From Priestia endophytica DSM 13796 (GTDB lineage: Bacteria; Bacillota; Bacilli; Bacillales; Bacillaceae_H), in assembly GCF_900115845.1 (NCBI RefSeq), contig NZ_FOXX01000003.1, positions 89,584 to 136,178 of the forward strand: a stretch of 46,595 nucleotides of DNA, in the 5' to 3' direction. Position 1 is the first letter of the stretch; the number at the start of each line of letters is the position of its first letter. Below are positions 7,461-15,754 of the stretch, piece by piece. The notes below the pieces were generated by a model that was not told the DNA's origin, did no database searches, and saw nothing but the letters and a program-made list of their open reading frames with translations. The translations under genes were made by a program, and so were the position numbers.

Positions 7461-7623
7461 CATCATAGAAATTCAGTGCTAACATAGAAGAAGAAGCAAA
7501 CTCGAGTATGTGTTCAGTCAGCATTTATATTACACTTTTTTACAAAAGGGCCCTTTATTACTGAAAGGATTGTTAGAACAATGATAAATATCGTCCACAC
7601 TAAAAGGTTGGTGCGAGTATAAA

Positions 7624-8838
7624 ATGGGCTTTATTCAAAAAGGAACAGCAGTTTATCGAAAAACAAATTTTTCTTTTTTTGCGGCAGGCTTTAATACATT
7701 CGCGATTCTATACTGTATGCAGCCTCTTCTCCCACATTTCACAGAAGAATATCATATTACACCAGCACAGGCGAGCCTAGCACTCTCCCTTTCAACAATC
7801 TCACTTGCTATTGGTATGTTGATATTTGGATCACTTTCAGAAGCATGGGGACGGAAACCTGTCATGGTGATTTCCATGATTGCTGCTTCTGTTATCTGTA
7901 TTCTGACCCCGTTTAGTCCGAATTTTCACTGGCTGTTAATTTTGCGGACAATTGAAGGCATTTCTTTAGCTGGTCTCCCTTCAATTGCTATGGCTTACCT
8001 TGGTGAAGAAATTGAGCCGAAAAGCTTAGGTTCTGCAATGGGGCTTTATATATGCGGGAACGCGGTTGGAGCTACGTTTGGCCGCGTTATTGTTGGCTTG
8101 TTAACCGAATTTATGAGCTGGCAGTGGGCCGTTTTGATTGTTGGAATTATTAGCTTTATTGCAAGTGTGATTTTTTGGAGAAACCTTCCAAACTCCAAGA
8201 ACTTCACAAGCAGGCCTCTGAAACTTTCAACGTTGACAGGCTCGCTTTTTCATCACTTGAAAGACCCTGGCCTTCTTTGCTTATTCGGATTAGGTTTTCT
8301 GTTGCTGGGAAGCAATGTTGCCCTTTTTAACTACATTGGCTATGTATTAGTGGCACCGCCTTTTTCTCTTAGTCAATCAACGGTGAGCTGGATATTTCTT
8401 CTTCTTATTATAGGAATGTTTAGCTCTGCTATATCAGGGCGGATGATCGGAAAATATGGTCGTCGTCAAACCTTAATTTTTGGGTTATTTCTTCTATGCT
8501 TTGGTGCCTTTCTAACAATCAATGGACACTTGGTTGTTAAGCTTGTTGGCTTAGGATTTTCTGTATATGGCTTTTTCAGCTGCCATTCGATTGCGAGCAG
8601 CTGGGTTGGAAAGCGTGCTGCAATCAATAAAGCACAGGCCTCCTCTCTTTATCTATTCCTCTACTATACGGGATCTAGCGTTGGAGGAACGGTAGGCGGT
8701 GTACTATGGCCTTACTTTGGTTGGGAAGGCGTTGTGGGTCTTGTACTTTGCTTCGTTCTTGGTGCCTTTCTGCTTACGTATTTTCTTATTAAAGCAGAGC
8801 AAAAAGCTGTCCCTAAATCACATGAGGCTCATATTTAA
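7624..8838 (+). CDS. MFS transporter
   Basis: A 404-residue major facilitator with about 12 membrane segments, probably an exporter of the YnfM/AraJ type. The MFS signature between helices 2 and 3 is seen as GSLSEAWGRKP (near residue 79), and the RxxEGxxLAG stretch in helix 4 is typical of drug/H+ antiporters. A weaker second-half signature, GRMIGKYGRRQ, is present too. The ATG at 7624 has only AAGGTTGGTG far upstream. A 13-codon frame (7579-7620) ends three bases before it, so the start may be coupled to a leader. A terminator follows at 8843. Substrate unknown. Confidence 0.88.
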   Translation: MGFIQKGTAVYRKTNFSFFAAGFNTFAILYCMQPLLPHFTEEYHITPAQASLALSLSTISLAIGMLIFGSLSEAWGRKPVMVISMIAASVICILTPFSPNFHWLLILRTIEGISLAGLPSIAMAYLGEEIEPKSLGSAMGLYICGNAVGATFGRVIVGLLTEFMSWQWAVLIVGIISFIASVIFWRNLPNSKNFTSRPLKLSTLTGSLFHHLKDPGLLCLFGLGFLLLGSNVALFNYIGYVLVAPPFSLSQSTVSWIFLLLIIGMFSSAISGRMIGKYGRRQTLIFGLFLLCFGAFLTINGHLVVKLVGLGFSVYGFFSCHSIASSWVGKRAAINKAQASSLYLFLYYTGSSVGGTVGGVLWPYFGWEGVVGLVLCFVLGAFLLTYFLIKAEQKAVPKSHEAHI

Positions 8839-8842
8839 CGAG

Positions 8843-8873
8843 AAAAGGCAGACTTATAAAAGTCTGCCTTTTG
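8843..8873 (+). terminator. Terminator of the MFS gene
   Basis: AAAAGGCAGACTT at 8843-8855 pairs with 8860-8872 around a short AT loop, followed by TTTTG. Confidence 0.85.
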
Positions 8874-8901
8874 TAAATATATTATTGGGGAAGTGAAAAA
8901 C

Positions 8902-9648
8902 ATGAAGCTAATTCCACCAAAACCTTTTTTCTTTAGCAGCGGACCTCGTGCTGTCCTACTTTTACATGGGTTCAAAGGCCGTACTGGCCACGTCAAAAAA
9001 TTAGGACGCTTTCTACAAGCTAAAGAGTATACATCATCTGCTCCGCTTTATAAAGGGCATGGAAAACCACCGGAAGAATTACTGAATACTTCACCAAAAG
9101 ACTGGTGGGAAGACGTATTAGCAGGATATCAAACGCTAAGAAGTGAAGGATATCATGAAATCGCTGTTGTAGGGTTATCGATTGGTGCTTTATTTTCTTT
9201 GAGCTTAAGTACAAAACTTCACGTAAAAGGTGTTGTATCAATGTGTGCACCTTTAGATATTATCAGTCAGGATGTGCTACTTCAAAGTGTTGTTGACTAT
9301 GCCAAGAAATATAAAAAGTTGGAAGGAAAAAGGGACGATTGCATTAGACTAGAGATGGATACTTTTAAGACACAAGCTGAAGATACAATAGAGTCGGTCC
9401 TCTCCTTTATAAACTACACAAAAGAAGAACTTTCATACGTAAACGCTCCAACTTTGATTGTGTAAGGACGTCTTGACCAACAGATTAACGCTAATAGTGC
9501 AAACTTGCTTTATGATAGCATTTCTTCTGTACATAAAGATTTGAAGTGGTATGAGCATTCTGGTCATGTTATCACATTAGACCGTCAAAAAGAAGAACTT
9601 CATGACGATGTTTATCAGTTTTTAGAAACCCTTTCATGGACAAAATAA
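8902..9648 (+). pseudogene. Carboxylesterase (Est30 type) with an in-frame stop
   Basis: An alpha/beta hydrolase of the short-chain carboxylesterase family (Est30 of Geobacillus, about 247 residues). The lipase-like oxyanion LLHGFKG, the nucleophile GLSIG near residue 92, the catalytic Asp in GRLDQ and the His in HSGHVITL are all present. The codon between APTLIV and GRLDQ is TAA (9463-9465). The same frame continues without error to TAA at 9648, so one base change, most simply CAA to TAA, split the gene and removed Asp and His. The ATG at 8902 has TTGGGGAAGTG in front; a GTG at 8893 is too close to that site. Confidence 0.85.
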
Positions 9649-9743
9649 AGAAACGCATTTTGCTGCTTTAGCGAAAATTAGATTGGGTATATAAATGAAT
9701 AGACCCTTTCTTTCACAATACAGTAAGAGGAGAAGAATAAAAT

Positions 9744-10064
9744 ATGAATTTAATTGTTAAACCGTCAGCATTAAAAGAATTAAACGAAGTGTCTTTTAAC
9801 AAGACGGAAGGAGTTCGTATAGAAGCTGTTTTTGTAGGAAGTTGTTCTCTTTATGTAGATCATCACCTGTAGATTGATGAAAAACAAACAGAAGATACAA
9901 AGATTGAAGTGGAAGGTATTCCTTTTCTTATTTCTACTGATTCATTAAAGTACCTACCCCAAAAGTTATATGTAGACTATAATCCTACTTTAGGATATAA
10001 ACTTTCTTCTGACGAGGAAACATTTAAATATAATCTTCGTCTAACAAGAAGAGAAAACAAGTAG
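9744..10064 (+). pseudogene. HesB/YneR-like iron-sulfur family protein with an in-frame stop
   Basis: A 106-residue protein of the HesB-like (Fe-S biosynthesis, YneR/YqkB type) family: MNLIVKPSALKELNEVSF, VFVGSCSLYVDHHL, a TAG at 9870-9872, then IDEKQTEDTKIEVEGIPFL, STDSLKYLPQKLYVDYN and GYKLSS. The frame is otherwise open, so one substitution (CAG to TAG is the simplest) broke it. The Cys residues of A-type carriers are not conserved in this subgroup, so an Fe-S role is only by family name. GAGGAGAAG precedes the ATG. The preceding esterase is broken in the same way. Confidence 0.75.
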
Positions 10065-10088
10065 AAAAATAAGAGAATAAAGTTATCT

Positions 10089-10117
10089 CCCCAACTATAT
10101 CTAAGTTGGGGTTTTTA
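10089..10117 (+). terminator. Terminator of the HesB-like gene
   Basis: CCCCAACT (10089-10096) pairs with AGTTGGGG (10104-10111) and is followed by TTTTTATT. Confidence 0.88.
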
Positions 10118-10147
10118 TTGCCTTCCTTACTGTAAATAATGCTAAAC

Positions 10148-10306
10148 TCACCTGTTCGTACGGGCTATAAAAACATCACCAGAAAGGGAGCGTAACTCCT
10201 GCTCCTTTTCTGATGTACCGTTCGATTTCACTCTTCGTTTCTCAAAGGTTTCAAGCTTTTTTGTAATTTTAAATAAAACGAAACGCTTAGCTTTTTTATT
10301 TTCCAT
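10148..10306 (-). CDS. Possible 52-residue basic protein
   Basis: A minus-strand frame, MENKKAKRFVLFKITKKLE to GDVFIARTNR, lies in the 450-base gap before bcrC. The N-terminus is strongly basic. The ribosome binding site (AAGGGCAG, nine bases off) is weak. A hairpin at 10172-10217 (ACATCA..GGAGC with GCTCC..TGATGT) lies inside the frame and is followed on the minus strand by TTTTTAT, which looks more like a terminator than coding DNA. I give it low confidence. Confidence 0.25.
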   Translation of the reverse strand: MENKKAKRFVLFKITKKLETFEKRRVKSNGTSEKEQELRSLSGDVFIARTNR

Positions 10307-10391
10307 CTATAACTGCCCTTATAGGAATGATTCCCTCTTACAGGTTATATAACTTAAATAAGAGAAACATTTTACTTTTTCTAAAAGAAAC

Positions 10392-10417
10392 TGCAACCAT
10401 TTTTCCTTTCTAACGTC
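10392..10417 (+). promoter_or_regulatory. ECF-sigma-type promoter of bcrC
   Basis: TGCAAC (10392-10397), 16 bases, then CGTC (10414-10417). This fits the -35 (AAC) and -10 (CGTC) elements used by sigma-M, sigma-X and related cell-envelope sigma factors. In B. subtilis, bcrC is a known target of sigma-M and sigma-X. The site lies about 100 bases before the gene. Confidence 0.65.
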
Positions 10418-10514
10418 CTTGTAATTGTTGTTTCTCTTGTTTTATATAAATACAAAAAATGGCTTACTTGGATGCTAAACAAGAGAATGTAATAGAGATT
10501 AAAGGGGTTTTTGG

Positions 10515-11093
10515 ATGAGTATTGGAGATTTAGATTATTCGTGGTTTGAGTGGGTGAACAGCAAAGCAGATCACAATGTGTTTTTAGATCATATAATGAT
10601 TTTCTTTGCGGACTATTTGCAATATGCTTTTGCGCTATTGCTTGTCGTTTTATTTCTTATCAACCGCAATTACTCACGCGTTATCGCGATGCAAGCCGGG
10701 TTTGCACTTGTACTCGGGTTTGCTGTCAACCGTGTAATTCGCTTTTTCTTTTTTCGAGACAGGCCTTTTGTATCACATGAGGTGCATCAATTAGTTGAAC
10801 ATAGCACAAGCTCCTCATTTCCAAGCGACCATGCTACAGCTGCCTTTGCTATTGCTTTCACCATTATTTTATGCGGCTCTCGTACTCGCTACATATGGGG
10901 AATACTTGCGATTGGAATTGCCCTTTCACGAGTGTGGGTAGGCGTACACTATCCACTTGATATTATGGCAGGAGCATTAAACGGAATCATTATGGCTTCT
11001 TTCACCCACTATATTGTCTTTAAGCTAAAACCATTGAATCCTATTTTTGAAAGCACATTTTTTTCCGGGAGAAATACAACGCGAAACTTCTAA
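10515..11093 (+). CDS. bcrC: Undecaprenyl-diphosphatase BcrC (PAP2 family)
   Basis: A membrane phosphatase that recycles undecaprenyl pyrophosphate to the monophosphate carrier used for peptidoglycan; it also gives bacitracin resistance. The 192 residues have about five or six membrane segments and the three PAP2 motifs: RFFFFRDRP (near 75-84), SSFPSDHATAA (near 100) and SRVWVGVHYPLD (near 137). AAAGGGG precedes the ATG. The ECF-type promoter at 10392 implies induction by cell-wall stress. The gene stands alone and a bidirectional terminator separates it from ycnI. Confidence 0.92.
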   Translation: MSIGDLDYSWFEWVNSKADHNVFLDHIMIFFADYLQYAFALLLVVLFLINRNYSRVIAMQAGFALVLGFAVNRVIRFFFFRDRPFVSHEVHQLVEHSTSSSFPSDHATAAFAIAFTIILCGSRTRYIWGILAIGIALSRVWVGVHYPLDIMAGALNGIIMASFTHYIVFKLKPLNPIFESTFFSGRNTTRNF

Positions 11094-11126
11094 AAAAAGA
11101 GACGCCCTTTAGAGGCGTCTCTTTTT
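11092..11126. terminator. Bidirectional terminator between bcrC and ycnI
   Basis: AAAAAGAGACGCC and GGCGTCTCTTTTT form a perfect 13-bp stem with A and T tracts on both sides, ending both convergent transcripts. Confidence 0.88.
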
Positions 11127-11131
11127 CACAT

Positions 11132-11755
11132 TTATTTTTTTACAAATGAGCGCATAAGAGCAACAGCTCCTAGAATAACAGCGATTATAGAAAGGATCAG
11201 AGGAACATTAGAAGTTGAGTTGTCCTCAGTTTCTTCGTTATCTGTTGTTTCTTCTGTTGCAACACCATGTGCGTCTGTTGTTGTATTACCCTTTACAACT
11301 TTTGTAACGGATGCTGGTAACTCTGCATCTGCTGGTCCTTCCCAAGCGACAACAGATCCGTCTTTATATGTTTGATACGCTTTCCAAGCAATTTTCTCCG
11401 CTGAATCGCCAACTTTACCTTGCATGCTAAACTCTCCAAACTCTGTTGCTGAAAGTCCTTCACCAGTTGCTGTCCATGTTACACTTTTAATTAATCCTGA
11501 AGAATCTTTTTCAAGCTCATACGTCCAGCCATCCTTTGGCTCAAAGCGGGAAATTTCCACATCTTTTGGAATATCAATTTTCACTTTTGTTGTTGGAATG
11601 TCTTTTTCAGTTGGAACACGGACCGTGAATTTTTCGTATGATCCTTGTGTTACTTCCTGTGGATAAACAACAACGTGTGCGCTTGCAGCTCCTGCAAAAG
11701 AAATAGTTGATAGTAAAAGAGCAGCTAAAATCGTCGTTACTTTTTTCTTCATCAT
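11132..11755 (-). CDS. ycnI: YcnI family copper-binding membrane-anchored protein
   Basis: A DUF1775 protein, 207 residues. The N-terminal signal peptide ends in FAGAASA, so the mature protein starts HVVVYPQEV; this N-terminal His is the copper ligand in characterised YcnI. The cupredoxin-like domain follows (residues about 27-160), then a Thr/Glu-rich linker and a C-terminal membrane anchor (VPLILSIIAVILGAVAL) with a short basic tail. AAGGATAAT stands before two adjacent ATG codons at 11755 and 11752; the frame back to 11818 runs into ycnJ. It is encoded 20 bases behind ycnJ, the same order as in B. subtilis ycnKJI. Confidence 0.9.
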   Translation of the reverse strand: MMKKKVTTILAALLLSTISFAGAASAHVVVYPQEVTQGSYEKFTVRVPTEKDIPTTKVKIDIPKDVEISRFEPKDGWTYELEKDSSGLIKSVTWTATGEGLSATEFGEFSMQGKVGDSAEKIAWKAYQTYKDGSVVAWEGPADAELPASVTKVVKGNTTTDAHGVATEETTDNEETEDNSTSNVPLILSIIAVILGAVALMRSFVKK

Positions 11756-11774
11756 ATTATCCTTCTTTCCTATT

Positions 11775-13343
11775 CTAATGATCAAAAACTTGAATGTTTT
11801 TTTGAATAATAAATTCATCTAACTCTGTTGTGACTACTCTAACCGATAAATCCCACTCTCCGGCATATGGAAGTACAGCTTTACTCGTTTTGTAAGACGA
11901 TGAGTCTTCTTTTTCAAGCGGGATTTCAATAGATTCTTCTTTCCCTTTTCCTTTTGGCGTTAACGTAGCTGTTACCATTTGAATGGAAGAACCGTCTTTA
12001 GGTTGTGACGGACTAACAACCATTGCAAAGTTTCCTTGCTGCAACGTACTTGTTTTGGTTACGATGTACATTCCTTGTTGCTCTTCTTTCCATAACAATG
12101 GTTTATTTTGCGGAATTGGGTTCAAATGGGTAATAATCCCGACAATAAGCACAATTAGGGCCATTAGAGTTACATCTACAGTAAGAAGCTTTTTCAAATT
12201 AGTTTGTTCATTTTTCTTTAATGCATTCCGGACTAATGCTCCAATGATAAGCACAATGCACACAAGCCCTACTTTTACAAGAAGTAAAATCCCCCACGTC
12301 GTATGAAAAATCACGCTAATGTTTGGTACAATCATCAGCGTATATAAAATACCGGTTATGATTAGTAAAAGTAAGCTAAAGAGTGCTATCTTTGAAAATT
12401 TCGGCATAAATAACAGAACATCTTCTCTATGCTTCTTAAAGAAAAGAAGAAGATATACAATACCTCCAGCCCATAATGCGGCTGTAATGAGATGAATAAA
12501 ATCAAGCATGACCGTGTAGTACGGTATGTTTGTTGCAACAGCATGACCGTTTAATGTACTGACTAAAAGAACAAGCCCTGCCCATACAAAATCAAATCCT
12601 TTGTGCTTTGAAACAAGAAAGTAGCCGATAAGTGCTAAAAAGAGTGAAATAATCCAAGAAAGTCCTGTGGCAGAGCTAAAGATAAACGTGCCTATTTGAG
12701 AAGCGGAGGAACCATTTAATACATTCATCGCTTGCACTACAATGCTTAACACTAAAAAGACCATGTAGTTTAAATAAATTCCTTTGTGCTTTTGACCGTA
12801 AATCTCCTCATTTTCTTTAGTTTGAAACGGAATGAACCATTTCCACAACACCCATCCTACCGATAACAAAAGAAAAAGGTAATAACAAACTTGCACAATT
12901 GATAACAAGACGTTATAAATCGCATCGCTCCCCTGTTGGAATCCATCATTGCGGTCCGGTACAGGACCTGCTATTTTTTCACCAACTGAGAATATGTACG
13001 TTCCTTTTACAGGATGTCCGTCAGCTGAAATAATGGAATAGCTTAACGTGTAGATCCCTTTTGGCTGATCTGGAACGTCTAGCGAAATTGTTTTGTGATC
13101 CTCACTAATGACAGCCTTTTTCTTTGTAATAACCTCTCCTTTGTCATCTCGAACTTTAAGATCAAACACTTCTCCATCTAGTCGTTCATTAAATGTAAGC
13201 GAAACTTCATCTGGCATTTCTTTTAGCTCACTTTGCTCCTCTGGCGTTGCCTTTAAAAGAACAGCGTGTGCAGATGTTTTTAAAGGATGAAATACAAGCA
13301 GAAGCAAAAAGCATAAAAGCAGCGGTACTTTTTTGTTCATCAT
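11775..13343 (-). CDS. ycnJ: CopC-CopD fusion copper protein YcnJ
   Basis: A copper uptake/binding protein of 522 residues. After a signal peptide (ending KTSA) comes the CopC domain with the mature N-terminal HAVLLKATP and DGHPVKGTY ligand motifs. The CopD part, about eight membrane segments from near residue 150 to 400, follows, and an extracytoplasmic C-terminal domain (FixH/YtkA-like, near 430-520) ends the protein. AAGGAGCAATAAAT precedes the double ATG. It forms an operon with ycnI. The repressor gene ycnK found beside ycnJ in B. subtilis is not here. The divergent neighbour is a two-component system. Confidence 0.9.
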   Translation of the reverse strand: MMNKKVPLLLCFLLLLVFHPLKTSAHAVLLKATPEEQSELKEMPDEVSLTFNERLDGEVFDLKVRDDKGEVITKKKAVISEDHKTISLDVPDQPKGIYTLSYSIISADGHPVKGTYIFSVGEKIAGPVPDRNDGFQQGSDAIYNVLLSIVQVCYYLFLLLSVGWVLWKWFIPFQTKENEEIYGQKHKGIYLNYMVFLVLSIVVQAMNVLNGSSASQIGTFIFSSATGLSWIISLFLALIGYFLVSKHKGFDFVWAGLVLLVSTLNGHAVATNIPYYTVMLDFIHLITAALWAGGIVYLLLFFKKHREDVLLFMPKFSKIALFSLLLLIITGILYTLMIVPNISVIFHTTWGILLLVKVGLVCIVLIIGALVRNALKKNEQTNLKKLLTVDVTLMALIVLIVGIITHLNPIPQNKPLLWKEEQQGMYIVTKTSTLQQGNFAMVVSPSQPKDGSSIQMVTATLTPKGKGKEESIEIPLEKEDSSSYKTSKAVLPYAGEWDLSVRVVTTELDEFIIQKNIQVFDH

Positions 13344-13501
13344 ATTTATTGCTCCTTACCTCTTTAATACTCCTTGTTCATTATAAGAGAAAGTAAAAAT
13401 TAAAATAATAACTCAAAAGAGTGATTTTGATTAAAAAATAGAGCAAACGTTACAACAAATGATAAAATATAGACACATTTGAAAAGAAACAAGGTGAGAA
13501 T

Positions 13502-14317
13502 TTGAGTTATAAAGGAATTAAATGGCTAATTTTAATATTGCCAACGGTTGCAATCGGTCTCTGGGAATATAGTCGTCACGCTTTCTTGCTTCCCTATATT
13601 TCGATGGAGACAGGAAATATTCTTTCCCCCCTGTTTGTTTTTATGATTACAATCATCTTTTTGCGCAAGCTGTTTACGATTTTAGAACGTATGCATGAAG
13701 AGTTAAAAACTGAGAAAGCGAAAAAAGCGGCTTTGCTTGAACGAGAAAATTTAGCACGCGAGCTTCATGACGGAATTGCTCAGTCGTTTTTTCTCTTATC
13801 TGTAAAAGTAAATAAATTTGGGCGTCATCATGGCCTTCAAGAAAATGAAGATTTCCAAAAAATTAAACAAACGCTTCAGCACGTTCACGACGATACAAGG
13901 CAAGCGATTACGAATTTAAAATATGCTCCAACCCACACTCCTTTTAGCTGGAAAGAGCGTATTCATCAATACAAAGAAGAGCTTGAAAATCAGCATTTTA
14001 TGCGCGTTCATCTTCAGTGGAAAATCAAAGAAGATACCCTTTCTTCTAAAGAAAAAGTTGAGCTTTTTGCGTGTATTAAAGAAGCGGTCACAAACGTAAT
14101 GAAGCATGCCAAAACAAATGAAATTTGGATACTTGCTAAAGAAACAGAAAATGGTTGGTTTTGTTATGTAAAAGATAAAGGAACAGGCTTTACTCTCCCT
14201 ATCCACGAAGGATATGGACTTCAAATTATGAAAAATCGAGCTCGTGATATGAATTGGGGATTTTCAGTGCGACGGGAAAATGATGAAACAATTGTTGAAC
14301 TAAAAAAGGAGGCGTAA
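13502..14317 (+). CDS. Sensor histidine kinase (NarL/LiaS class, HisKA_3)
   Basis: A 271-residue membrane sensor with two membrane segments (about 8-22 and 41-57) and almost no external loop, a short coiled coil, then the HisKA_3 box RENLARELHDGIAQS with the phosphorylated His near position 89. The ATPase domain follows: IKEAVTNVMKHAKTNE (N box) and KDKGTGF (G1), GYGLQIMKNRA (G2). The start is TTG at 13502, with AAGGTGAG four bases upstream. Only three bases separate its stop from the response regulator gene. The small input region suggests sensing within the membrane. The signal is unknown; the divergent copper genes are a hint, nothing more. Confidence 0.85.
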   Translation: MSYKGIKWLILILPTVAIGLWEYSRHAFLLPYISMETGNILSPLFVFMITIIFLRKLFTILERMHEELKTEKAKKAALLERENLARELHDGIAQSFFLLSVKVNKFGRHHGLQENEDFQKIKQTLQHVHDDTRQAITNLKYAPTHTPFSWKERIHQYKEELENQHFMRVHLQWKIKEDTLSSKEKVELFACIKEAVTNVMKHAKTNEIWILAKETENGWFCYVKDKGTGFTLPIHEGYGLQIMKNRARDMNWGFSVRRENDETIVELKKEA

Positions 14318-14320
14318 TAA

Positions 14321-14971
14321 ATGGCGGAACAAGCTTTTAGAATTTTAATTGTTGATGACCATGCTCATGCAAGAGAAGGCATTCGAGATATACTTGAAGA
14401 ATATGAAGACTTTTTAATTGTTGGCGAAGGTCGAAATGGGAAAGAAGCGCTTGAATTAACAGAAAAGCTAATGCCAGACATTATTTTAATGGATATTCAA
14501 ATGCCTGTTATGGACGGCCTTGAAGCAACAAAAAGAATCAAGCTCCAATTTCCATATGTAAAAATTGTGATTATCACCGTTTCTGATGATATTACAGACT
14601 TGTTTAATGCCTTGAAACAAGGAGCTCAAGGTTATTTGTTAAAAAACATTCAATCTGATTCTTGGTATGAATATTTGAAAGCTTTTGCGCTAGATGAAGT
14701 GCCAATGTCAAAAGAAATTGCCTTTCAAATCTTAAAAGAATTTCCTCAAAATAAAAAGGAAGAGACAAAAGAAATTCCTTTGTCTAATCGAGAACTTGAA
14801 GTATTGCATCTTGTCGCAAAAGGCCTTTCAAACCGGGATATTTCGGAATCTCTTTTTATTTCAGAGCATACAGTAAAAAGTCACTTAAAAAACATTTTAA
14901 GCAAACTTCACCTTGAAAATAGAGTACAGCTTACAAGCTATGCATTTCAACAAGGCCTGATGGATTCCTAA
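14321..14971 (+). CDS. NarL-family response regulator
   Basis: The partner of the preceding kinase, 216 residues. The receiver domain shows VDDHAHAREG at the start, the phosphoacceptor Asp near 58 in IILMDIQMPVMDG and Lys near 110 in GYLLKN. A LuxR-type helix-turn-helix (LSNREVLHLVAKGL region, HTVKSHLKNILSKL) occupies about 150-210. A GGAGG lies seven bases before the ATG, inside the end of the kinase gene. A terminator at 14996 ends the pair. Confidence 0.9.
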   Translation: MAEQAFRILIVDDHAHAREGIRDILEEYEDFLIVGEGRNGKEALELTEKLMPDIILMDIQMPVMDGLEATKRIKLQFPYVKIVIITVSDDITDLFNALKQGAQGYLLKNIQSDSWYEYLKAFALDEVPMSKEIAFQILKEFPQNKKEETKEIPLSNRELEVLHLVAKGLSNRDISESLFISEHTVKSHLKNILSKLHLENRVQLTSYAFQQGLMDS

Positions 14972-14995
14972 GCTTCCTTGAATGTTTGTACTTAT

Positions 14996-15032
14996 CAAAA
15001 AAACGGTCCAACATATTGTTGAGCCGTTTTTT
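14996..15032. terminator. Terminator between the response regulator and padR-like genes
   Basis: AAAAAAACGG..CAACA pairs with TGTTG..CCGTTTTTT with a two-base mismatch inside. A and T tracts flank it on both sides, so it can serve both convergent genes. Confidence 0.75.
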
Positions 15033-15594
15033 ATTGTTTTTGTTTCAGAAACGCGAGAAATTTTTCAAGGCCTGCTAAGTTGAAATCTATTGCTTCGTTA
15101 AAATGATTTTTAACAAAATGATAATCTTCTTTTTTGCCATAGTCTATTTCCGTTTCCCTACTTTCCCACCATTCTGCAGCACTTTCATTTATTAACTGTT
15201 CCCTTTGTTTCTTTACTTTTTCAATTGCTTCTTGAACAAGGAACATAACAATTTGAAGATCTACATGTTTTAAAAAAAGGATGGATGAATACACTGTTTT
15301 GATATTTGAAAAGTTTTTAAAGCTTTTATAAATATCTTCTTTTAATACTTCTCGTCCTTTATCTGTAATAGCGTACATTGTTTTATCAGGACGATTTGCT
15401 TCACGAACAACTTCTACTTTTTGAATAAGTTCTTTTTTTAATAACGTATCAAATCGATAATACAATGTACCGTCTTTTATTTTAAGGTTTTCCTCATCGC
15501 TTAAATTTTTCAAGATCGTTTTCTTGATTTCATACGGATGACTGTGACCTTCACTTAGGATACCAAGTATAAAAATCTCCAGTGACAGTGACAT
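15031..15594 (-). CDS. PadR family transcriptional regulator
   Basis: A winged-helix repressor, 187 residues. The N-terminal domain runs LEIFILGILSEGHSHPYEIKK to YRFDTLLKKELI, with the wing around RPDKTMYAITDKGREVL. The C-terminal Vir-like helical dimerisation domain (about 95-187) includes EWWESRETEIDYG. It is directly downstream of, and on the same strand as, the cytochrome P450 gene, with a terminator between them. PadR-type regulators often control the adjacent gene for metabolism of phenolic or hydrophobic compounds. The palindrome at 17081 upstream of the P450 is the obvious candidate operator. Confidence 0.85.
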   Translation of the reverse strand: MSLSLEIFILGILSEGHSHPYEIKKTILKNLSDEENLKIKDGTLYYRFDTLLKKELIQKVEVVREANRPDKTMYAITDKGREVLKEDIYKSFKNFSNIKTVYSSILFLKHVDLQIVMFLVQEAIEKVKKQREQLINESAAEWWESRETEIDYGKKEDYHFVKNHFNEAIDFNLAGLEKFLAFLKQKQ

Positions 15595-15711
15595 AAAATT
15601 GCCCCACTTTCTAACAGTTTCAACAAATAATTTTTATTAATATTATTTCCATCTCAGTGTACCTTAAATTTCTTAGCGTTTCTATCATGTCAATAAACAT
15701 TAGTATAGCTC

Positions 15712-15746
15712 AAAAAAGAGCAGCCCAAAAGAGCTGCTCCTTTTTT
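15712..15746. terminator. Terminator downstream of the P450 gene
   Basis: AAAAAAGAGCAGC and GCTGCTC plus TTTTTT make a stem around CCAAAAGA, with A and T tracts on the two sides. Confidence 0.85.
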
Positions 15747-15754
15747 GTTCGTAT

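Noticed and set aside
9463-9872. Programmed read-through of TAA and TAG in two adjacent genes
   Set aside because: No selenocysteine-like or stop-suppression signals, and such stops also affect unrelated genes; point mutation explains them better.
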